Origin: Avena insularis
Lineage: Eukaryota; Streptophyta; Magnoliopsida; Poales; Poaceae
Direction: 5' to 3'
DNA length: 64,000 nt
NCBI GenBank assembly: GCA_023614405.1
Contig: CM042694.1
Coordinates: 88,829,285 to 88,893,284 of the forward strand
Below are positions 57,412-64,000 of this stretch, piece after piece; position 1 is the stretch's first letter; each line of letters begins with the position of its first letter. The position numbers and the translations under genes were made by a program. The notes below the pieces were generated by a model, which saw only the letters and a program-made list of their open reading frames with translations, searched no databases and was not told where the DNA came from.

Positions 57412-59049
57412 TGAAGGAAATATGCCCTGAGAGGCAATAATAAAGTTGTTATTATATATTCCTTGTATATGATAGATGTTTATTTTGCATGCTATAATTG
57501 TATTGATAGGAAACATCAATACATGTGTGTTTAATAAACAAAAGGGTTCCTAGTTATGCCTCTCTTATAGACTAGCTTGTTGATTAACAAGATGATCAAA
57601 GTTTCCTGATCATGGACATTGGATGTTGTTAATAACAAGGTCACAGCATTTGTGAAATGATGTGATGAACATTCATCCGAAGTATAGCATTACGATCAAG
57701 TCATTATGTTTATATTGCTATAACATCATACAAAGTAGTCTTAGTCCTTAGACCATGAGATCATGTTAATTGCTAACACCGGAAGAGTATCTTGATAACA
57801 TCAGACGTCACACCGTAACAGGGTGACCATAAAGGTGGGTTCAGTGCTATGAAGGTGTTATGTTGAGGCTCATGGATCAAGAGTGGAATTTGTCAATCCC
57901 AATGAAGGATAGATATACTCTGGGCCCTCTCGGTAATATCACATTAAGATAGCTTGCAAGCAAGTGATGTGATCACTAGAATGTTATATCACGGAAACGA
58001 GAAAAGAGTGCATGTCGGTAACGAGATCAAACAAGGTATTTGGATACCGATGATCGAATCTCGGACATGTATTATATCATGAGACAAAGGGATTAAATTG
58101 CTGACGTTAAAGGTTCTCATGATCACAGAAGTCATCGTTGAATATGCGAGTCGATTATGGATCTCCGGTCCGCTTTGATTATTGATCTGAGAGGAGTCTC
58201 AATCATGTCTGCATTATTCGCGAACCGTAGGGTGACACACTTAAGGGTTGCCGGACACCATTTAGGAGCACATATGTTCCAGACAAAAGATTTGCAAAGC
58301 GCAGGAAATGTTTCGATAGAAACCGGAATTGTTTTGGGTGAAATTGCAGAAAGTGGTTCTGCATGTGATATTGAAATGTTGCAAGGGGTTTTATGTGAAT
58401 GTTTGTTAATTAAAGTAATTAACAAAATTCTGAATAAAATAAATAAAAGAGTTTTATTAATTGAGAGTTGCATTTAATTTGGTGGAAATTAAATACATGT
58501 GAGTGGGATTTTGGGTGGAGGCCATGTTTATGTGAGTGGAGGTTCACCACATGAATGAAGGAGGGGAGGAGTCCCCCCCCTCATGCGCCGGCTATGGGAG
58601 GGGAGGGGTCTCCCTCCCTCCTATATAAAGCCCCCTCTCCCCTCTCACAAACCACACCTCCTCGTGAAGGATCTCTCTCCCCCTCTAGATATTCCCCATG
58701 GTCTCGGATTAGCGAGATACATGTTCCCGGTGGCCTTGCGTCTGGAAGGAGTTGCTGCTTCCGCTGATTCGCTGGAGCGAGGAGGTGGAGGTTGTCCGGT
58801 GACTTGAACGTGTGTGCGAGGACGGATGCGCTGCTGATTTGTGGCGCTCGGACTTCCACACGATCTTGAGATCGGCAAGCGTACGACTACATCAACCACG
58901 AGTTCCTGCTCGTTAAAAAAACTCGTTGTCTTCGAGTGTAAGTTCTCCATGGATGTATGTCCACCCGTTGCTCTGTATCTAGTAGATAGATCTTGGCGTA
59001 TAGTTCTCATCGTAGGATTTTTTTTGTTTTCTATGCTGCGGACCCAATA
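57412..59049 (+). repeat. 5' LTR of the Copia element (about 1638 bp)
   Basis: From tgaaggaaat to cccaata, directly before g and the primer site. The final bases read TA instead of the usual CA. A TATA-like tcctatataaagcc at about 58619-58632 probably marks the promoter. The GC-rich part after it is open in several frames but not coding. Confidence 0.88.
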
Positions 59050-59050
59050 G

Positions 59051-59063
59051 TGGTATCAGAGCC
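59051..59063 (+). other. Primer binding site (initiator tRNA-Met)
   Basis: tggtatcagagcc, one base after the LTR. Confidence 0.92.
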
Positions 59064-60091
59064 TGATCTATGCGTAGGTGCTTTGCACGGGTAGTACACA
59101 TATGTTTATATGTGGGCGATGATGATCATGTTATTGCATCTTCTATGTACTTTGGATATTGGTGGCATAGTGGGATGAAGCGGCCCGGACCAACCTTACA
59201 TGTCATAGTACATGAGATCGGTTCCACGACTGACATGCAACCAGTTTTGCATAAGTGGCTAGCGGGTGTCTGTCTCTCCTACTATAGTCAATATCTGATT
59301 TACAACGAGTTGCTAATAACTTGGTTATCCTTGTTGTGGTTCATGTTCGTAGGTAAGACCGGTTCTATCACCGAAAGCCCTAAGCCACGTAAAACTTGCA
59401 ATTGATAAACTAGAGGCGTCTAGTTTAGATCGTTGTTGGGCTAGTGTCTTGATATGGTATTGTTGTAAGTAGATGTATGATAGATACTCTTACAACTCAC
59501 TTAACGTGTAAGTTCCATAGACCTTGGCCTTACACACAAAGGAATGATAGAGATCATACCACGATGCAAATGATAGAGATCAAATGCATGGACCATATCA
59601 CCTCACTTCACACATTAGATGTTAGCATCTTATATTGCTAGTTTGGCGCTTTTGGTAGCATTATAAGATGATCCCTCATTTAGATATCAAGATAAAATGT
59701 GTTCTTCCTTAAGTATGCACCGTTTTGGATCGTGTTTTGAGGCATCACGTGATGATCGGGTGTTCTCGACTCTACGCTTTCATACAACTGGTGTAAGACA
59801 GTTTTACACACGCGAATACTAAGGTTCTTACTTGACGAGCCTAGCATGTATAGACATGGCCTCGGTTAAGCATGAGTCATATAGTTGATATGATGCCCAT
59901 ATAGATGCTCGCCTTTGAAGCTACACCGACTCACGTGATGATCGGACTTGGTGTAGTGGATTTGGTTCATGTAATCACCAAAAGGACACGAGGGATGTCA
60001 TTTTTGAGTGGGAGTTCATTAGTAATTTGGATTAGTTGAACTCAATCTATCATAAACTTAGTCTAAATATATTTTACAAATTGTGTTGTAG
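59064..60091 (+). other. Leader of the Copia element
   Basis: About 1 kb without a supported ORF, as is usual for BARE-like elements, whose long leaders hold packaging and dimerisation signals. Such signals cannot be placed by eye here. Confidence 0.6.
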
Positions 60092-60897
60092 ATGGCACCA
60101 CCTGCTTTTAATTTCAATGTGTTCATGGAGAAAGAGAAGCTTGCTGCGAATGGTAGCAACTTCACCAACTGGGCTATGAATTGGAGGATTCTCCTCACTG
60201 CTGCACAAAAGCAATATGTGCTAGAGGCGCCGCTAGGCCCCCCACCAGCTCCTGATGCCCCTGACGAGTTAAAGAAAACGTCTATATAACTCGTCAGGAG
60301 GACCACAACTTAGTTCATTGCGGCATACTGTATGGGCTAGAGCCAGAACTTCGAAAACGTTTAGAAAATGGCAATGCCTTTGATACCATGGGAGAATTGA
60401 AAATGATTTTCGATACCCATGCTGTCGTAGAGAGTTATAATGCTTCTAAAAAGTTCTTTAGCTGCATGATGGAAGAGAACAGCTCCGTTAGTGAGCACGT
60501 ACTCAAAATGTCTGGGTACGCCGATAAGCTTGTGTCCTTGAGAATAACGATTCCCATTGACTTAGGCATACATCGTGTTCTCCAATCTCTGCCACCTAGC
60601 TATAAGAGCTTCGTGATGAACTATAATATGCAAGGCAGGAAGAAGTCTCTTCCCGAGCTTCTGTCAATGCTTAAGACTGCACAAGTGGAGATTAGGAAAG
60701 AACATCAAGTGTTGATGATCAATAAGACCACCGGTTTCAAGAAGGACATTAAAGACAAGTAGAAGGGAAAGAAGGGCGGCAAAACTATTGTCGCGCCTAA
60801 AAAGAAACCCCGAGCTGGCCCTAAGTCTGACACCGAGTGCTACTATTGCAAGGGGACTGGTCATTAGAAGCGCAACTGCCCCAAGTATTTGGCGGAC
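60092..60897 (+). pseudogene. gag: Copia Gag with CCHC knuckle, several stops
   Basis: ATG at 60092 (MAPPAFNFNVFMEKEKLA; FTNWAMNWRILLTAAQK). A TAA at 60287-60289 comes after an apparent short deletion. The next open part runs from about 60290 (VHCGILYGLEPELRKRLE; SVSEHVLKMSGYADKL; LPPSYKSFVMNYNMQ) to a TAG at 60760-60762. The zinc knuckle CYYCKGTGH-stop-KRNC at 60838-60879 has TAG (60865-60867) in place of the Trp usual in the family. The particle-forming and RNA-binding roles are family knowledge; this copy cannot make a full Gag. Confidence 0.88.
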
Positions 60898-61850
60898 AAG
60901 AAGGCCGGCAAGGCAAACAAAGGTATATGTGATATACATGTTATTGATGTGTACTTGACTAGTACTCACAGTAGCACCTGGGTATTTGATACGGGATCGG
61001 TTGCTAATATATGTAACTCGGTTCAGGGGCTGCAGAACAAGCGACAGCTAGCAAGGGATGAGGTCACGATGTGGGTCGGCAATGGATCAAGAGTTGATGT
61101 GATCGCCGTCGGAACGCTGCCTCTCCATATGCCGTCGGGATTAGTTATAAACCTGAATAATTGTTATTTGGTGCCTGCACTGATCATGAACATTGTATCC
61201 GGATCGTGTTTGATGCAAAGTGGTTATTCGTTTAAGTCTGAAAACAATGGTTGTTCGATTTATATGAATAATATCTTTTATGGTCATGCACCTGTGTTGA
61301 ATGGTTTATTTCTGTTGGATCTCGATAGTAGTATTACGCATATTCATAATGTTGATGCTAAAAGGATTAAACTTGATAATGATATATCTGCATATATATG
61401 GCACTGTCGTCTAGGTCATATTGGTGTTAAACGCATGAAGAAACTCCATTCTGATGGACTTTTGGAATCACTTGATTTTGAATCATTTGATACATGCGAG
61501 CCATGCCTTATGGGCAAGATGACTAGAACGCCGTTTTCCCGTTCAATGGAACGGGCGACAGATTTATTGGAAATCATACATACTGATGTGTGTGGACCAA
61601 TGAGTGTGTCGGCGCGAGGTGGATATCGTTATTTTGTTACTTTCACGGACGATTTGAGTAGATACAGGTATATCTATTTGATGAAACATAAGTCTGAAAC
61701 CTTTGAAAAGTTCAAAGAATTTCAGAATGAAGTGGAAAATCATCATAACAGAAAGATCAAATTTCTGCGGTCCGACCGTGGAGGAGAGTATCTTAGTTAC
61801 GAGTTTAGCACACATATGAAAGACTGTGGAAGTAGTTTCACAACTCACGC
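60898..61850 (+). pseudogene. pol: Copia protease and integrase N-terminal half
   Basis: Protease active site WVFDTGSVANIC at about 60982-61017. The pre-integrase block follows (IWHCRLGHIGVKRMKKLHSD) with CEPCLMGKMTRTPF completing the zinc site. Integrase core: HTDVCGPMSVSARGGYRYF, DDLSRYRYIYLM, and RSDRGGEYLSYEF carry the first two catalytic Asp residues. A frameshift at about 61826-61845 ends this frame just before the third catalytic region. Confidence 0.9.
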
Positions 61851-62725
61851 CTGCCGGAACACCACAACGTAATGGTGTGTCAGAACGTCGTAATCGTACT
61901 TTATTGGATATGGTTCGATCTATGATGTCTCTGACTGACTTGCCACTGTCATTTTGGGGTTATGCACTGGAAACCGCTGCATTCACTTTAAATAGGGCAC
62001 CATCTAAATCCGTTGAAAATATACCGTATGAATTATGGTTTGGAAACAAACCTAAGCTGTCATTTCTTAAAGTTTGGGGATGCGATGTTTATGTGAAGAA
62101 ACATCAACCGGATAAACTCGAACCCAAAGCGGAAAAATGCGTCTTCATAGGATACCCTAAGGAAACGATTGGGTATACCTTCTATCACAGATCCGAGGGA
62201 AAGGTCTTTGTTGCCAAGAATGGATCCTTTCTTGAGAAGGAGTTTCTCGCGAAAGGTGTGAGTAGTCGGAAGGTAGAACTCGAAGAGGTTATTGAACCTT
62301 CTCTTCATGAAATGGCGAGTAGCGCAGCACCGGAAGTTGTTTCGGAGTTGACTTCACCTGATGAAGAGAGAGCTAATGATATTGATCATGAAACTCCGAA
62401 AGAGGACACTACCGAACCTCGCAGGTCAAGCAGGACACGTGCAACTCCTGAACTGTACGGCAATCCTGTTATGAATTTCATGATTGATGAAATAGATGAC
62501 CCTGCGACGTATGAAGAAGCGATGATGAGCCCTGATTCCAACAAATGGCTAGAAGCCATGAAATCCGAGATGGAATCCATGTACGAAAACCAGGTTTGGA
62601 CCTTGGTGGACTTACCTCACGATCGAAAGGCCGTTGAGAATAAATGGATTTTCAAAAGAAAAACTGATGCTGATGGTAATGTAACCATCTATAAGGCTCA
62701 ACTTGTCGCAAAGGGGTTTCGATAA
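61826..62725 (+). pseudogene. pol: Copia integrase C-terminal half and RT start
   Basis: Continues in the next frame: TPQRNGVSERRNRTLLDMV (third catalytic residue, Glu, in SERRNRT), ETAAFTLNRAPSKSV, YELWFGNKPKLSFLKVWG, then the linker (RRSSRTRATPELYG). RT begins with KWLEAMKSEMESMYENQVW and KWIFKRKTDADGNV. A TAA at 62723-62725 follows VAKGFR, where the family has Gln. Confidence 0.9.
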
Positions 62726-64000
62726 ATTCAAGGAGTTGACTACGATGAGACATTCTCTCCCGTAGCGATGCTTAAGTCGGTTAGGATTATGTTAGCAATT
62801 GTTGCATATTTCGATTATGAAATATGGCAGATGGATGTCAAAACTGCCTCAAGGGTAATATTGAAGAAGAGTTGTATATGATACAACCTAAGGGTTTTGT
62901 CGATCCTAAGGATGCTGATAAGGTGTGCAAACTTCATCGATCCATCTATGGACTGAAGCAAGCATCCCGGAGTTGGAATCTCCGCTTTAATGAGGTGATC
63001 AAAGAGTTTGGGTTTTTCCAAACTTATGGAGAGGCTTGTATTTACAAGAAAGTGAGTGGGAGCAATGTGGCATTTCTGATATTATATGTAGATGACATAT
63101 TATTGATTGGAAATGATATATATCTTTTAAACAGTGTTAAAAATTTATCTAAACAACAAATTTTCAATGAAGGACCTTGGTGAAGCTTCATATATATTAG
63201 GCATCTATAGAGATAGATCAAGACGCCTAATTGGGCTATCGCAGAGTATATACCTTGATAAGATATTAAAGAAGTTTAATATGGACGGAAGTAAGAAGGG
63301 GTACTTACCTATGTTGCAAGGCAAGCCATTGAGTAAGACTCAAAGTCCGGCTACGGCGGAAGAAAGAGAGATAATGGATAAGATCCCCTATGCCTCAGCC
63401 ATAGGCTCTATAATGTATGCCATGCTATGTACAAGACCGGATGTGGCACATGCTATTAGTTTGACTAGTAGGTACCAATCTGATCTAGGTTCGAAACACT
63501 GGATAGCGGTCAAGAATATCCTTAAGTACTTGAGAAGAACTAAGGATATGTTTCTTGTATACGGAGGTGTAGAAGAGCTAGTCGCTAAGTGTTATGTCGA
63601 TGCTAGCTTTGACACTGATCCGGATGACTCTAAGTCTCAATCCGGATACATATTTCTCTTGAACGGAGCAGCAGTTAGTTGGAGGAGCTCCAAACAACCT
63701 GTGGTGGCTGGATCAACGACGGAGGCGGAATATGTTGCTGCTTCAGAAGCAGCGCAGGAAGCGGTTTGGATGAAGGAGTTCATAACGGAACTAGGTGTGG
63801 TTCCTAGTGCGTTGGACCCAATGGTGATCTATTGTGACAATAATGGAGCCATAGCCAACGCCAAGGAACCAAGGTCTCACAAGAATTCCAAGCATATTAA
63901 GCGCCGGTTTCACTCCATCCGCGATCATGTCAAGGATGGAGATATAAAGATTTGTAAAGTGCACACGGACCTGAATGTAGCAGATCCGTTGACTAAAGTA
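62726..64000 (+). pseudogene. pol: Copia RT and RNase H, runs off the window
   Basis: In frame after the stop: GVDYDETFSPVAMLKSVR. A short deletion near 62840 removes part of the usual FLNG block. Next frame: EELYMIQPKGFVDPKDADKV, SIYGLKQASRSWNLRF and the catalytic LYVDDILLIGND (YVDD at 63085-63096). Another shift near 63165 leads into MKDLGEASYILGI, YASAIGSIMYAMLCTRPDVA and SLTSRYQSDLGSKHW. RNase H: CYVDASFDTDPDDSKSQSGY, SSKQPVVAGSTTEAEYVAA, IYCDNNGAIANAKEP. The last codons (HTDLNVADPLTK) are close to the normal end of the polyprotein, so the polypurine tract and 3' LTR should start within a few hundred bases beyond 64000. Confidence 0.9.

Larger units (their letters stand above)
57412..64000 (+). 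mobile_element. BARE/WIS/Angela-like Ty1/Copia element (3' end outside)
   Basis: LTR start tgaaggaaatatgccctgag is the well-known start of this dominant Triticeae Copia group. After the LTR follow the tRNA-Met primer site, an approximately 1-kb leader, then gag, protease, integrase, RT and RNase H in Copia order. Many stops and frameshifts show that it is defective. Inserted in the Athila-like gag; the left flanking 5-mer is cccta (57407-57411). Confidence 0.93.

Noticed and set aside
58555..59405. Small ORFs in the Copia LTR and leader
   Set aside because: They fall within the LTR or the untranslated leader of a known Copia layout and show no similarity to Gag or Pol.
1..64000. CRISPR arrays, tRNA or rRNA genes, bacterial-type operons
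   Set aside because: No regularly spaced repeats with unique spacers, no cloverleaf recognised by eye, and sequence character is plant nuclear throughout.

Overview
The window is nuclear DNA of a grass, most likely Triticeae (wheat, barley or a relative). Three things support this: a single-exon MATH-BTB gene of the type greatly expanded in grasses; an Athila-like LTR family and a BARE/WIS/Angela-like Copia LTR that I recognise from Triticeae; and the dense nesting of transposable elements. By my reading there is one intact host gene. Nearly everything else is mobile DNA in various states of decay. I saw no rRNA, tRNA or CRISPR array.

Layout. (1) 1-4.0 kb: a locally duplicated non-coding segment (479-1454 and 2557-4022), peppered with three 5'-truncated L1 LINE tails. 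(2) 4410-5474, minus strand: an intact MATH-BTB gene. (3) About 6.47-41.6 kb: what I interpret as one gene-capture Helitron (plus strand) that has been repeatedly invaded. A second Helitron (minus strand, 6545-13724) sits about 70 bp inside its 5' end. A Ty3/Gypsy chromovirus (Tekay-like, 17237-38694, perfect 5-bp target duplication AGGAT) sits in its body and is itself split inside gag by a non-autonomous Athila-like element (21950-31655). An ORF-less L1-type retroposon (39784-41428, 17-bp target duplication) lies near its 3' end. (4) 41.6-49.1 kb: a solitary Helitron 5' terminus, several MITEs, another L1-type retroposon, a GC-rich insert with 10-bp flanking repeats, and much AT-rich sequence in which I recognise nothing. 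(5) 49.3-53.8 kb: a truncated Harbinger-like element carrying a 398-codon ORF, fused at a deletion-type junction to a truncated minus-strand Copia element (gag, primer site, one LTR with a tandem array of GGATTATCC palindromes). (6) 54.7-64.0 kb: a second Athila-like element, interrupted in gag by a degenerate BARE/Angela-like Copia element that runs off the window.

How the parts relate. The retroelements carry the expected order of parts (LTR, primer site, gag, protease, and where present integrase/RT/RNase H, polypurine tract, LTR). Their reading frames are broken, several by stops that look like C-to-T decay at methylated cytosines, so none looks autonomous today. The most unusual coding feature is a 341-codon frame upstream of gag in the Tekay-like element (20118-21140): an N-terminal domain, a coiled coil and a very acidic tail, interrupted by two stops.
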